Positions 44,387-56,511 of a stretch of 64,000 bases of DNA are shown piece by piece. The position numbers and the translations under genes were made by a program. Each line of letters starts with the position of its first letter. Positions within the stretch are counted from its first letter, which is position 1. The DNA is from an uncultured Aeriscardovia sp. (GTDB lineage Bacteria; Actinomycetota; Actinomycetes; Actinomycetales; Bifidobacteriaceae): positions 62,001 to 126,000 of the forward strand of contig CAIFES010000001.1 in the NCBI GenBank assembly GCA_903789535.1, given 5' to 3'. Under the pieces are notes generated by a model. That model saw only the letters and a list, made by a program, of their open reading frames with translations, was not told the origin of the DNA and ran no database searches.

Positions 44387-47251
44387 TCACTTCTTCTTGC
44401 TTGTCTGGGCGGCCGGGGCGAGGCTCGCGGCGGACTGCTCGGCATCGTCGGTCTTCTCGCCCTTGGCGGCGAGCTTGGCCTTCTCATTGGCGATGACCTG
44501 GGCCTTCGGGATCTCACGGTTCTCGTAGGTCTCGATGATGTCGCCCTCCTGGATGTCGTTGAAGGAGCCGAGGTTGATACCGGCCTCGAAGCCGGCCTTG
44601 ACCTCGTTGACATCGTCCTTGAAACGACGCAGGGAGGTGATCGTCAGGTCGTTGACCGTGACCACGCCGTTGCGCGTGATACGGGCCTTCGTGCCCTTCT
44701 TGACCACACCGTCCTGGACCATGACGCCGGCGATGTTGCCGAACTTGGACGAACGGAAGATCTGGCGGATCTCCGAGTGCGAGGTCTCGACCTCCTCGAA
44801 CTCCGGCTTGAGCATGCCCTCGAGGGATTGCTGGATCTCCTCCACCGCGTTGTAGATGACGGTGTAGAACTTGATCTCCACGCCCTCCTGCTCGGCGAGC
44901 TGCTGCACGTTGCGGTTCGGGCGGACGTTGAAGCCGATGATGACGGCCTTGTCCACCTCGGCGAGGTTGACATCGTTCTGCGTGATCGCGCCGACACCGC
45001 GGTGGATGACCTGGATGCCGACGGACTCGGAGACCTTGATCTTCATCAGCTCGTCCTCAAGGGCCTCGACCGAACCGGAGGAGTCGCCCTTGATGATGAG
45101 GTTGAGCATGTCGACCTCGGACTTCTTGAATTGCTCCTGCAGGCTCTCGAGCGAGATGACCTTGTGGCGCTTCGCCTGCTGGGCGGCGCGGCGCACGGCC
45201 TCGCGCTTCTCGGCGATCTGACGGGCGGAGCGGTCGTCCGGGGCGACGAGGAAGAGGTCGCCGGCGGCCGGAACGGAGGTCAGGCCCAGCACCTGCACAG
45301 GCGTGGACGGCGTGGCCTTCTCCAGCTGGTGGCCGTTCTCGTCGAGCATGGCGCGTACACGGCCGTAGGCGGTACCGACCACGATCGGGTCGCCCACATG
45401 CAGCGTGCCCTCCTGGACGATGATGTTCGCCACGGCGCCACGGCCCTTGTCGAGTCGTGCCTCGATGGTCGCGCCGCGCGCGTCGCCGGACACGCGTGCC
45501 GTCAGGTCGAGCGAGGCGTCCGCGGTGAGCAGGATGTCCTCGAGCAGCTTGTCGACGTTCGTGCCCTTCTTGGCGGAGATGTCGACGAACATGGTGTCGC
45601 CGCCGTACTCCTCCGGCACGAGGCCGAACTGCATGAGCTGGTTGCGCACCTTCTGCGGGTCGGCGCCGGGCAGATCGATCTTGTTGACGGCCACGACGAT
45701 CGGCACGTTGGCCGCCTTGGCGTGGTTGAGCGCCTCGACGGTCTGCGGCATCACGCCGTCATCGGCCGCGACGACGAGCACGACGATATCGGTGATCTCG
45801 GCACCGCGGGCACGCATGGCGGTGAACGCCTCGTGGCCCGGGGTATCGAGGAACGTGATCTTGCGCGGCTCGTCGTTGAGGTTGACGGTCACCTGATAAG
45901 CACCGATGCGCTGGGTGATGCCGCCGGCCTCGTGGGCGGAGACGTTCGTCTTGCGGATCGTATCGAGCAGGCGCGTCTTGCCGTGGTCGACATGGCCCAT
46001 GACGGTGACAACCGGCGGGCGGACGACGGTCTTGACATCGTCGCCGGACTGGTCCTCGTCCAGATCGATATCGAACTGGCGAAGAATGTGCTTGTCCTCC
46101 TCCTCGGCGGAGACGAGCTTGATGTTCCAGCCGATCTCCTCGCCCAGGATCTGGAAGGTGTCCTCATCGAGCGACTGGTTGGCGGTGGCCATCTGCCCCA
46201 GATGGAACAGAACCGTCACCAGCGCCGCCGGATCGACATGGATCTGCTCGGCCAGATCGGCCAGGGACGCGCCCTGGCGTAGACGGATGGTCTTGCCGTC
46301 GCCGTTGGGGATGCGCACACCGGCGATACGCGGCGCGCGCATCTCCTCACGCTGCTCGCGACGCCTCTCCTGCGTGCGGCGACGGGCACGCGAGGACCTC
46401 GAGCCCTGATGGCCGAAGGCACCTGCCGCACCGCCGTGGCCGCGGCCGTGGAAACCGGAACGGCTGCCACCGCCGAAACGGGAGCCGCCCTCGCGCTGCT
46501 CCTGCTCCTGGTTGGAGTGACCCCACCGATTGCGGTAATTGCCGGCACCCGAACCCGTGTGCTGGCCCGGCCTGCCGGTACGGAAGCGGTTGCCACCGCG
46601 GTACTGGCCCTCCGAGCGGCCCGGATGCGGCCGCGGGATGTCCGCCGGGGTCGGGAAGTGCATTCCCTGCCGTGCGGTGAACGGATTGTTGCCCGGACGC
46701 GGGGTGCCCGGACGTGCGAGGCGATGCGGGGCAGGACGCGGTGTGCGCGGCTGCGCGTTCTCGACGCCGGAACGATGCTCGTGGCGCATGGCGGAAGACT
46801 CATGATCGTGGCGCGCGGGACGCGGACCAGGGCGGCCCGGACGCGACGGACGCGCCGAATGACGCTCCTGCTGCCCGGCACCGCGACCGGAGGAGAAGAG
46901 CGCGCCGGGCGTGGGGGCCGGTGCGGCGGAGCCGGGACGGCCCGGATGCGGCGCAGGGGCCGCGGCGGACGGACGCGGCGTCGGCGCATGGGCGGCCTGG
47001 CCCGACGATGTGTGTGCCGCAGGGGCGGCGGATGCCGGGCGCTGTGCGCGTGCCGGCTTTGCCGCGGTCTTCTTGGGCGCGGCGGACCCGAATTCCTGAT
47101 GCAGACGACGAACCACAGGCGGTTCGACCGTGGAGGAGGCGGACTTGACGAACTCCCCCATCTCCTTGAGTTTTGCAAGCACCTGCTTGCTGCTGACGCC
47201 AAATTCCTTGGCCAACTCGTAAACGCGTGCTTTCGGCACCCGATTCTCCAT
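44387..47251 (-). CDS. infB: Translation initiation factor IF-2
   Basis: 954 residues. IF-2 brings fMet-tRNA to the 30S subunit. The N-terminal IF2_N domain ([18 protein letters not shown]) is followed by a long region (about residues 55-310) rich in Ala, Pro, Arg, Gly and His, with many repeated RP and PxPG units, and a second IF2_N copy at about residue 320. The G domain begins near residue 412 with [25 protein letters not shown] and SAKKGTNV complete it. Domains III-IV are intact and the end reads AQTSKKK. Spacing of 169 bases to nusA, with a -10-like TACTAT, suggests its own promoter as well. Confidence 0.97.
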   Translation of the reverse strand: MENRVPKARVYELAKEFGVSSKQVLAKLKEMGEFVKSASSTVEPPVVRRLHQEFGSAAPKKTAAKPARAQRPASAAPAAHTSSGQAAHAPTPRPSAAAPAPHPGRPGSAAPAPTPGALFSSGRGAGQQERHSARPSRPGRPGPRPARHDHESSAMRHEHRSGVENAQPRTPRPAPHRLARPGTPRPGNNPFTARQGMHFPTPADIPRPHPGRSEGQYRGGNRFRTGRPGQHTGSGAGNYRNRWGHSNQEQEQREGGSRFGGGSRSGFHGRGHGGAAGAFGHQGSRSSRARRRTQERRREQREEMRAPRIAGVRIPNGDGKTIRLRQGASLADLAEQIHVDPAALVTVLFHLGQMATANQSLDEDTFQILGEEIGWNIKLVSAEEEDKHILRQFDIDLDEDQSGDDVKTVVRPPVVTVMGHVDHGKTRLLDTIRKTNVSAHEAGGITQRIGAYQVTVNLNDEPRKITFLDTPGHEAFTAMRARGAEITDIVVLVVAADDGVMPQTVEALNHAKAANVPIVVAVNKIDLPGADPQKVRNQLMQFGLVPEEYGGDTMFVDISAKKGTNVDKLLEDILLTADASLDLTARVSGDARGATIEARLDKGRGAVANIIVQEGTLHVGDPIVVGTAYGRVRAMLDENGHQLEKATPSTPVQVLGLTSVPAAGDLFLVAPDDRSARQIAEKREAVRRAAQQAKRHKVISLESLQEQFKKSEVDMLNLIIKGDSSGSVEALEDELMKIKVSESVGIQVIHRGVGAITQNDVNLAEVDKAVIIGFNVRPNRNVQQLAEQEGVEIKFYTVIYNAVEEIQQSLEGMLKPEFEEVETSHSEIRQIFRSSKFGNIAGVMVQDGVVKKGTKARITRNGVVTVNDLTITSLRRFKDDVNEVKAGFEAGINLGSFNDIQEGDIIETYENREIPKAQVIANEKAKLAAKGEKTDDAEQSAASLAPAAQTSKKK

Positions 47252-47420
47252 TTCCGGACCACGCGTTTGCGGCGCGGTCTCTTATCTCACTGCGTGGTGT
47301 GGTGTAGTGAAACTCTTGCGTTTCATAGTACGACCATGGCTGTTCGACCCCATCTTCCGATGCGGATAAGTGACACCGGCCCGCGGTGCGGGCCGATGGC
47401 AAGTCTATCGCGCGGTACGC

Positions 47421-48557
47421 TCAACGCTCGCTGTGGGCGGCATCGGAGGCGGCATCCTGGCCGTCATGGCCGTCGGCCTGCTCCTGCTCGGCCTCCTCGT
47501 GGGCTTTCGCCACGAGCGAGTCACCGTGCAGGCGCTGGCCGGACGACAGCTGGCGCTCGCGCTTCTCCTCCGACTCGATGCCGATCTTCCATCCGGTCAG
47601 CTTGGCGGCGAGACGCGCGTTCTGGCCTTCCTTGCCGATGGCGAGCGAGAGCTGCGAATCGTGCACGAAGGCGACGGCCGTCTTCGCCCGCTCGGACAGG
47701 ACGGAGACGGACTGGACGTGCGCCGGCGAGAGGGCGGCGGCCACAAACTCGGCAGGATCCTTGGACCAGTCGACGATATCGATCTTCTCGCCGCCGAGAT
47801 TGGCCATGACCGCGCGCACGCGCTGTCCTCCCGGGCCAATGAGCGCGCCCTTGGGGTTGACGCCCTTGGCGTTGGCCCGCACGGCGACCTTGGAACGGGC
47901 ACCCGCCTCACGGGCGATGGCCATGATGGAGACCGAGCCCGAGACGAGCTCTGGCACCTCACGCTCGAAGAGCAGGCGCACGAGCTCCGGGTGGGAGCGC
48001 GAGACGACGATCTCCGGACCGCGCAGACCGCGCGAGACCGAGACGACATAGACGCGCAGGCGCTCGCCGTGGCGGTAATGCTCGCCCGGCACCTGCTCGC
48101 GCCGAGGCAGCAGCGCCTCCACGTCGCCCACGCGCACATGAACGTTGTATGGATCGTCATCGTCCTGCTGGATCACGCCGGTGATGAGCTTGCCCTTCTG
48201 GCCGGTGAACGCACCGAAGATCCGCTCGTCCTCCGCCTGTCGGAACAGCTGCTCAATGACCTGGCGCGCGGTCATGGCCGCCTGACGGCCGAAGTTGCTC
48301 GGCGTGTCGTCATACTCCTCGCCGAGCCGCGGTGCCGGATGCGGGTCGTCCGCGGTCGGCTCCTGCTCGATCTCATCTTGCGCCCAGACGGTGAATGTGC
48401 CGGCGCGCGCATCAAGCTCGACGCGGGCATGCTTGGCCGCCCCCGGCTGTTTGAGATAGGCGAGGCGGAGAGCCTCCTCGAGCGCCTGGTTGAGCGTTTC
48501 CGCATCAATGCCCTGCTCGGCCGCGAGGGTGCGGATGCTCGTCAGATCCAGTTTCAT
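47421..48557 (-). CDS. nusA: Transcription factor NusA
   Basis: 378 residues from the ATG at 48557 behind CTGGAGGACAA; the frame is open further upstream without family likeness. NusA binds RNA polymerase and regulates pausing, termination and antitermination. The N-terminal domain, the S1 domain (GKLITGVIQQDDDDPYNVHV) and KH1/KH2 (GARSKVAVRANAKG, then GPGGQRVRAV and SLAIGKEGQNARLAAKLTG) are clear; the E. coli acidic repeat domain is absent, as usual in this phylum. It begins the nusA-infB-rbfA-truB-ribF gene series. RimP, which often precedes nusA, is not found upstream. A GGCCCGC/GCGGGCC hairpin lies in the space after it. Confidence 0.96.
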   Translation of the reverse strand: MKLDLTSIRTLAAEQGIDAETLNQALEEALRLAYLKQPGAAKHARVELDARAGTFTVWAQDEIEQEPTADDPHPAPRLGEEYDDTPSNFGRQAAMTARQVIEQLFRQAEDERIFGAFTGQKGKLITGVIQQDDDDPYNVHVRVGDVEALLPRREQVPGEHYRHGERLRVYVVSVSRGLRGPEIVVSRSHPELVRLLFEREVPELVSGSVSIMAIAREAGARSKVAVRANAKGVNPKGALIGPGGQRVRAVMANLGGEKIDIVDWSKDPAEFVAAALSPAHVQSVSVLSERAKTAVAFVHDSQLSLAIGKEGQNARLAAKLTGWKIGIESEEKRERQLSSGQRLHGDSLVAKAHEEAEQEQADGHDGQDAASDAAHSER

Positions 48558-48761
48558 TTGTCCTCCAGATTCAATTCTCGGTTTCAGTTTTCGGCACACG
48601 CGCCGCTGCCGCCGCAGGGGCGGTACGGGCGATTTCAGCATGGGACATTATTGTCACGATTTGGGACAATAAGCGGGCGACGAACAGCCGCCGGTCCCCA
48701 TCCGGACGACCCGGCAGGAAAATCCGGGTGGGGTGATGACGATCAGAAGGGCGGGCACGCG

Positions 48762-49838
48762 ATGGACGGACGGACGCGGAAGTCTGAAGGCGCACGGCAC
48801 GCCGGCGCACGCCGTTGCCACCCCATGCTCGTCGCCGGCACGATGGCCCTCGTCCTGCTCGGCACCGCCGGCTGCGGGCAGGCACGTCCGCCGCATCTTC
48901 TATGGACGGCCTCATCGTCGGTTCCCGCAGCAACCGCCTCACAGGAACAGACCGGTCGGGAACAAGCCGGCGCGTCCGGCTCCTCACAAGGATCCTCACC
49001 AAAATCCTCGCAGGAACAGCAGGTACGCGACGCGCTCATCGGCGCCGTGCTGTCACAGCCCGTCCCCGCCACTGTGTGCGCGCCCGTCGCCGCGGAACTG
49101 CTGGCCGACCAGCTCGCCTTCGGCCCGACAACCGGGGGCACGACGGTCACCGCCCCGACAGGCTCCGTTGCAGGACAGCCGGCACCGACGCTCTCCGGCA
49201 TCGCCGCGCCCACACAGTCCGGCCAGCTGCCCGACTATCTCGATCGCCGTCTTCTCGCCCAGGGGCTGACTACGCTTGCCCTGGACTGCCCGACACAGGC
49301 ATCCGCCGCCGTATTCGCGCTCGCGCGTCTGGGCTCCCCCGCCCTGCCGTCGACCGCCCGTCTGCGGGCCGTCGCACAGAAGATGGGATCCTCGGCGGAC
49401 GGCATCGCCCTGGCGACGGACCGCGAGTATTTTGTCCGCCGGTTCCTGCGTCTCTCGCGCTCCGGGGCGACGATGTCCGAGGCGGCGAGCGATGCCGCCG
49501 CGCAGCAGGAGGAGAGCCAGGCCGGCACGCTCTCGGATGTGTTCGCCCGTCCGGCGGTTCTCGCCGGGAGGAAGGATCCCCGCCAGAAGATCTACAGCAC
49601 GGCAGGGCTCGGGCAGGACAGTCTCTCGCAGAAGACGACCGACCCGGCGACCGGGATGCAGGCCACACGCGGGCAGATCCTGCTCATGGACGAGGCGCGG
49701 GCGGCCGCGGCGGCGCTGCCGGCTATGATGACGACCTCCGCACCGGAGCAGAGCCGCCGGGACGCGCTCACCACGGCCGTCTGGTTCGCCCGCCGCGCCT
49801 ATGCCGCCGGTTACCCGCTCTCCTACCCTGCTCTGTGA
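48762..49838 (+). CDS. Lipoprotein of unknown function
   Basis: 358 residues from the ATG at 48762; an ATG 21 codons later is possible and would give a tighter signal peptide. A basic N-terminal segment (with Arg-Arg) leads into a hydrophobic stretch that ends in LLGTAGC, a lipobox, so it should be a membrane-anchored lipoprotein. The mature part has a Ser/Gln/Gly-rich linker, then a helical domain of about 280 residues with no motif I recognise. It is the only plus-strand gene between 12.3 and 63.9 kb. The 13-base unit GCTCTGTGAGATA is partly repeated around its stop codon (49830-49857). Confidence 0.7.
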   Translation: MDGRTRKSEGARHAGARRCHPMLVAGTMALVLLGTAGCGQARPPHLLWTASSSVPAATASQEQTGREQAGASGSSQGSSPKSSQEQQVRDALIGAVLSQPVPATVCAPVAAELLADQLAFGPTTGGTTVTAPTGSVAGQPAPTLSGIAAPTQSGQLPDYLDRRLLAQGLTTLALDCPTQASAAVFALARLGSPALPSTARLRAVAQKMGSSADGIALATDREYFVRRFLRLSRSGATMSEAASDAAAQQEESQAGTLSDVFARPAVLAGRKDPRQKIYSTAGLGQDSLSQKTTDPATGMQATRGQILLMDEARAAAAALPAMMTTSAPEQSRRDALTTAVWFARRAYAAGYPLSYPAL

Positions 49839-49858
49839 GATACTCTGCTCTGTGAGAC

Positions 49859-49900
49859 AAAAAGGCCTGACCCGCGGTCAAAACAGACCGGGATCAGGCC
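49859..49900 (-). terminator. Terminator of proS, between convergent genes
   Basis: GGCCTGA pairs with TCAGGCC (with an extended imperfect inner stem), and on the minus strand it is followed by TTTTT. It lies about 100 bases after the proS stop and faces the convergent lipoprotein gene on the plus strand. Confidence 0.8.
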
Positions 49901-49999
49901 GTGGTGGCCACCCACCTTCATGGATATCACACCAATGGATATCAATCGATACGGTGGATATCACCTCGGCAGGGGCCATCGCTTGAGGTGGCTGAGCGT

Positions 50000-51829
50000 T
50001 CAGGCGTCGTAGTCCTCGCCGTTCTGGGAGTCCTCCTCCTCGCGCAGACGGGCGAGCAGGTCCGTCACCGTCTGGGCGACCTTCGACGAGTCGACCTTGA
50101 CCGATTCGCCGGTGGCGCGATTGCGCACCTCGACCAGTCCGTCGGAGAGGAAGTCACGGCCGACGACCACGACGACCGGCATGCCCAGCAGCTCGGAATC
50201 CTTGAACTTGATGCCCGCCGACGCCTTGCGGTCGTCGTAGAGCACGTCGACGCCGGCATCGGACAGCGTCTGCGAGATCTTCTCGCTCTCCTGCTCCGCT
50301 TCCGGCTTCTTGCCGGCCGTGAGCACGTACACCTGGTATGGTGCGACCTCCACCGGCAGGGCCAGGCCCTTGTCGTCGTGGTGATACTCGGCGATGCACG
50401 CGAGCACGCGGGAGACGCCGATGCCGTAGCTGCCCATCCACACGATGGCCGGCTTGCCGTTCTGGTCGAGGACGGTGAAATCGAGCGCCTTGGAGTACTT
50501 GAGGCCGAGCTGGAAGATCTGGCCGATCTCCACACCGCGCTGGAAACGCAGCGCTCCCGAGCCGTCCGGGCTCTGGTCGCCCTCGCGCACCTGGGCCGCC
50601 TCGATCACACCGGTCGCCTCGAAATCACGGCCGTAGACGAGATCGGTCACATGCGTCTCCGGCTTGTCGGCACCGGTCAGCCAGGCCGAGCCCTTGGCCA
50701 CATGCGCGTCGATGTAGTACGGGATCTCCTCGTTGCCGTCCTTGTCGGCCTTCTGCGGGCCGAGCACGCGCGGACCGATGTAGCCGGGCACGAGGTAGGG
50801 GTACTTGGCCACCTGTTCGGCGGTGGCCTCGCTCACCTCGGCCGGAGAGAGGGCCGCCTCCACGCGCTTGAGATCCACGTCGCGGTCACCGGGCAGACCG
50901 ATGGCGGCCAGGGTGGTGGTGCCGTCGGGGTGCTTGAGCGCGACGATGACATTCTTGAGGATGTCGGATGCCTGCCACGGCCGATCCGAACGTGGATAGA
51001 GCTTGTTGGCCTGGTCGACGAGCGTGGCGATGGTCTTGGAACCGGGGGTCGGCTTCTCGGCCGGCGCAGGGGTCTTCGAGAAATCGACATCGGGCACGAC
51101 AGGGGTCTTGAGCGCCTCGACGTTCCACGCGTTGCCGGCAGGCGAGACGGCGTACGTGTCCTCACCGATCTCCAGCGGTGCCTGGAACTCCTCGGAGACG
51201 GAACCGCCCATCGGGCCGGAGAACGCGTGGACGATCTGATACTTGACGCCGAGCCTGTTGTAGATGCGCTTGTACGCCTTGCGCTGCAGCTCGTACTGCT
51301 TCTTGAGGCCCTCCTCGTCGACGGTGAACGAGTAGCCGTCCTCCATGATGAACTCGCGGCCGCGGATGAGCCCTGCGCGCGGACGTGCCTCATCGCGGTA
51401 CTTCGTCTGGATCTGGTAGAGGAACAGCGGCAGATCCTTGTAGGAGGAGTACATGTTCTTGGCCATGAGGGTGAACATCTCCTCATGGGTGGGGGCGAGC
51501 AGATAGTCGGCGTCATGCATGTCCTTGAGGCGGAACATGTTGTCGCCGTACTCCTCCCAGCGGTGGGTGCGCTCATACGGCTCGCGCGGCAGAAGCGCGG
51601 GCATGTGCACCTCCTGGGCGCCGGTGGGCTCGAGCTCCTCACGGATGATCGACTCCACATGGTCGAGCATCCGCAGGCCCAGGGGCAGCCACGAAAAGAT
51701 GCCTGGCGCCACCTTGCGCACATAGCCGGCGCGGATGAGCAGTTTCGCCGAATCGACGTCCTCATCGGCCGGGTCGTCGCGCAGAGTGCGCAGGAACAGA
51801 TGGGACATTCGCATGGGTTGTTTCGTCAT
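50000..51829 (-). CDS. proS: Prolyl-tRNA synthetase
   Basis: 609 residues from the ATG at 51829, where the family sequence begins (MRMSHLFLRTLRDDPADEDV follows five codons later). No SD precedes it, but a -10-like TAATTT ends seven bases upstream, so it may be leaderless; a GTG at 51916 overlapping the helicase stop is an unlikely alternative. Class II motifs: motif 1 region with RAGYVRKVAPGIFSWLPLG, motif 2 FLYQIQTKYRDE, REFIMEDGYSF, and motif 3 YGIGVSRVLA. A large insertion between motifs 2 and 3 is the bacterial editing domain. Charges tRNA-Pro. Confidence 0.96.
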   Translation of the reverse strand: MTKQPMRMSHLFLRTLRDDPADEDVDSAKLLIRAGYVRKVAPGIFSWLPLGLRMLDHVESIIREELEPTGAQEVHMPALLPREPYERTHRWEEYGDNMFRLKDMHDADYLLAPTHEEMFTLMAKNMYSSYKDLPLFLYQIQTKYRDEARPRAGLIRGREFIMEDGYSFTVDEEGLKKQYELQRKAYKRIYNRLGVKYQIVHAFSGPMGGSVSEEFQAPLEIGEDTYAVSPAGNAWNVEALKTPVVPDVDFSKTPAPAEKPTPGSKTIATLVDQANKLYPRSDRPWQASDILKNVIVALKHPDGTTTLAAIGLPGDRDVDLKRVEAALSPAEVSEATAEQVAKYPYLVPGYIGPRVLGPQKADKDGNEEIPYYIDAHVAKGSAWLTGADKPETHVTDLVYGRDFEATGVIEAAQVREGDQSPDGSGALRFQRGVEIGQIFQLGLKYSKALDFTVLDQNGKPAIVWMGSYGIGVSRVLACIAEYHHDDKGLALPVEVAPYQVYVLTAGKKPEAEQESEKISQTLSDAGVDVLYDDRKASAGIKFKDSELLGMPVVVVVGRDFLSDGLVEVRNRATGESVKVDSSKVAQTVTDLLARLREEEDSQNGEDYDA

Positions 51830-51912
51830 GAGACCAAAATTAGCCGCGACCATCGTCAGACCGGCTGGAAAGCCGAATCCCACACGCGTGCCGTTGCCAG
51901 AGCGCGGCACCT

Positions 51913-53307
51913 TCACACATCGAGATCGAAACCGCCGTCACGCACGTGCGCCGCCTCCAGCTCGGCCCGCTCCCTGCCGCGTTTGTCGATCCACTCCTGC
52001 GTGGCACGCGAGCGAGCACGCAGATCCGCGTCGAGACGCACGGCCTCGTCAGAGACGTGCCAGGCGGCCGGGCTGATGCCGTGCAGGTACAGCCCATCGA
52101 GACCCTCCACGCGCGAGAGGGCCACATAGCCCATTCCGGGCGAAAAGCTGCGGCGCAGGTCCATCACCGCCGCGTCGAGCGTCATGCCCTGCGACTTATG
52201 GATGGTGATCGCCCAGGCACAGCGCAGCGGGATCTGGCTGATCGAGGCGAGCTCGATGTCACCGTCCATCATCTTCCAGTCGACAGGGCTGATCACCGCG
52301 TGCGAGCCATTCTCGAAATCGACGATCGGATAGCCGCTCCTGCGCGCGAAACCGGCCACCCGGCCGAGCGAGCCATTGGCATACTCGCGATCGGGGTCGT
52401 TGCGCAATGCCATGACGACCGCGCCCGAGCGCAGCTCCAGATGCTCGGGCGCGAGCACGGAGGCGCGCAGCGTGCGCACAAAATGCTCCGGGCCGGAGGG
52501 GACCTGGTCGAACACATGCGCGGGAGCGTCGATGCCCTCCAGATACGCAGCATTGAGGCCGTCCGCCTGGCGGTTGGTGGGAAAGAGCGTGACCGCCACG
52601 TCCGCCGAGTCGGGCAGCACACCCACACGCCCCTCGAGCAGGTCATGATCGTCCTGGTCGACCGTGCCGGCGCGCATATCAGTGAGGACGGAGAGCAGGC
52701 CGCCGCCCTTCTGCCGGTGCTGCTCGGTCAGATAGCACACCTTGAGGTCCATCGCGCGCCAGATGAACGAGTCGGTCACGAAGCCATCGGGATCGAGCCC
52801 GGCCTTCGTGTAATTCGAGCGGAACCAGGCGAGTCTGTCATCCCCGCCGGCACCCTGCGCCTCGGACCGGTGGCGCACGACCGGCGGCAGCTGGAAGAAA
52901 TCACCGGAAACGACGAGCTGCAGCCCGCCGAACGGCTCGTCCACGCGCCGCACATGGCGCAGCACCTGGTCGAGCAGGTCGAAGAACCAGGCCGGCAGCA
53001 TGGAGATCTCATCGATGACGAGAATGTCGGCCGCCCGCAATGCCCTGCCCCGCCGGCTGCGGATATTTTTGAGCAGCGTGGGCGTGGGCGTCTGGCTCAC
53101 CCCGATGCCCGACCACGAGTGGATGGTGCGCCCTTGCAGATGCGTGGCGGCGATGCCGGTGGAGGCGGTGACGGCAACCGATTTCCCCTGCGCCCGCGCC
53201 TCGTCGATGAAGCGCGAGAGCAGGTATGTTTTTCCTGCGCCCGGGGCGCCGGTGATGAACGTGCTTGCGCCGGAGCGCAGCACCTCGAGCGCGGTGGATT
53301 GGCGCAT
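51913..53307 (-). CDS. PIF1-family DNA helicase
   Basis: 464 residues from the ATG at 53307, 31 bases after orn. PIF1 helicases are 5'-3' enzymes of superfamily 1B that unwind forks and G-quadruplexes. Walker A GAPGAGKTYLL, Walker B LVIDEISML, motif III LVVSGDFFQLPPV, motif IV YLTEQHRQK, motif V ITIHKSQGMTLDAA and motif VI GYVALSRVEGLDGLY are all present. It looks enzymatically complete. It is smaller than RecD2 and lacks extra domains at either end. The stop overlaps an upstream GTG of proS, and it shares the minus-strand unit with orn. Confidence 0.9.
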   Translation of the reverse strand: MRQSTALEVLRSGASTFITGAPGAGKTYLLSRFIDEARAQGKSVAVTASTGIAATHLQGRTIHSWSGIGVSQTPTPTLLKNIRSRRGRALRAADILVIDEISMLPAWFFDLLDQVLRHVRRVDEPFGGLQLVVSGDFFQLPPVVRHRSEAQGAGGDDRLAWFRSNYTKAGLDPDGFVTDSFIWRAMDLKVCYLTEQHRQKGGGLLSVLTDMRAGTVDQDDHDLLEGRVGVLPDSADVAVTLFPTNRQADGLNAAYLEGIDAPAHVFDQVPSGPEHFVRTLRASVLAPEHLELRSGAVVMALRNDPDREYANGSLGRVAGFARRSGYPIVDFENGSHAVISPVDWKMMDGDIELASISQIPLRCAWAITIHKSQGMTLDAAVMDLRRSFSPGMGYVALSRVEGLDGLYLHGISPAAWHVSDEAVRLDADLRARSRATQEWIDKRGRERAELEAAHVRDGGFDLDV

Positions 53308-53338
53308 CAGTCGACCAGACCGGCCTGGACAGGCGGGA

Positions 53339-54037
53339 TCAGTAGTCGCGCTTTGCCGCGGTGGACGGGTCGGCAAGGATCCGGCCGTTGCTCTCATAGC
53401 GGCGCAGCAGGCTCGTCTTTTCCACCTGCTCGGCGATTTTCTTGGCCTGCGCGTCGTCCGGGCCGGGCGAGGGCAGGAACATGGTCTGGCGGTAGTAGCG
53501 CAGCTCGTCGATGGACTCGATGATGTCGCCCAGCGACCGGTCGGCACCATGCTTGGCGGGCGCGTTGGCGATGACGGCCGGATACCAGCGACGGCACAGC
53601 TCCTTGAGCGAGCTGACATCGATGGAGCGGTAGTGCAGATGGCTCATGAGGGTGGGCATGAAGTGGTCGAGGAACTTCTTGTCGCTGCCGACCGTGTTGC
53701 CGGCGAGATGCGCCTTGCTGCCGTCCGTGGGCAGGAACGGCAGGATGTAGTCGATGGCCCGCCTCTCCGCCTCTTGATAGGAGATGCCGGTCTTCATCTT
53801 TTCGAGCAGACCGTTGTCGGTGTGCATCTTCCGCACGAAATCATTCATGTGGTCGAGGGCCGCCTGGCTGGGCTTGATGACCATATCGATGCCCTCGTCG
53901 AGCGGGTCGAGATTGAAGTCGGTGGGAATGATGGCCATCTCGCAGATCTCGTCATGGAAGATATCGAGACCGGTCATCTCCAGGTCGATCCAGATCAGGC
54001 GGGAAGTTGTCGGGTCATACGTCTCAATAGCGCTCAT
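53339..54037 (-). CDS. orn: Oligoribonuclease with substituted catalytic His
   Basis: 232 residues. Orn degrades 2-5 nt RNA oligomers, and pGpG, to mononucleotides. DEDD motifs: [12 protein letters not shown] (Asp and Glu), [10 protein letters not shown] (Asp), and the last Asp in [14 protein letters not shown]. In the DEDDh family a His sits five residues before this final Asp (HQAMDD in E. coli). Here the codon is GAC, Asp166 (sequence HGADRSLGD), one base from CAC. A His three residues earlier cannot be assumed to replace it. About 50 residues longer than E. coli Orn at the C-terminus. Its leader contains short repeats (next entry). Confidence 0.93.
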   Translation of the reverse strand: MSAIETYDPTTSRLIWIDLEMTGLDIFHDEICEMAIIPTDFNLDPLDEGIDMVIKPSQAALDHMNDFVRKMHTDNGLLEKMKTGISYQEAERRAIDYILPFLPTDGSKAHLAGNTVGSDKKFLDHFMPTLMSHLHYRSIDVSSLKELCRRWYPAVIANAPAKHGADRSLGDIIESIDELRYYRQTMFLPSPGPDDAQAKKIAEQVEKTSLLRRYESNGRILADPSTAAKRDY

Positions 54038-54046
54038 GCTGTCCTC

Positions 54047-54089
54047 TCATATGTCTCTTCATATGTCTCTTGTCTCTTCATATGTCTCT
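54047..54089 (-). repeat. 12-bp repeats in the orn leader
   Basis: TCATATGTCTCT (plus strand) occurs three times: 54047-54058, 54059-54070 (head to tail) and 54078-54089. On the minus strand each copy reads AGAGACATATGA and holds an ATG after an SD-like AGAGA. The first copy opens a 15-codon frame whose TGA overlaps the orn ATG. Confidence 0.7.
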
Positions 54090-54324
54090 CGTGTGTGCCG
54101 CCGTTATGCTGCTCCGGCCATGGCATGCGATGCCATCGGCATCGCCATCATCGACCGGCACTGAGACCTGCGGCATCCGTGTCACCGGCTCCCCATCGTA
54201 GGCACCGGCATGGGCCGGCCGGCGCACCGACGACAGGGCGCTGACGCTCGTGTGCCTGTGCAGGTGAGGGCGTGGCCGACACAAAGACGACGATCCGGCA
54301 GAAGCACATCCTGACAGCTCCCGC

Positions 54325-56449
<2,125 letters not shown>

Positions 56450-56511
56450 CTAGCGACCAAACAGGACGCACTTCGCCGCATGGCAGAAAGCCCGTGATCA
56501 CGCGGGAGCGA

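Noticed and set aside
44777-46282. Plus-strand frame of about 500 codons over infB
   Set aside because: Antisense to the G domain of IF-2; no supporting signal.
49901-52129. Plus-strand frame of about 740 codons over proS
   Set aside because: Antisense shadow of proS.
54128-54144. Small hairpin (CGATGCC-ATC-GGCATCG) as a terminator upstream of orn
   Set aside because: It has no T tract on either strand and lies in an imperfectly repetitive stretch; not strong enough to list.
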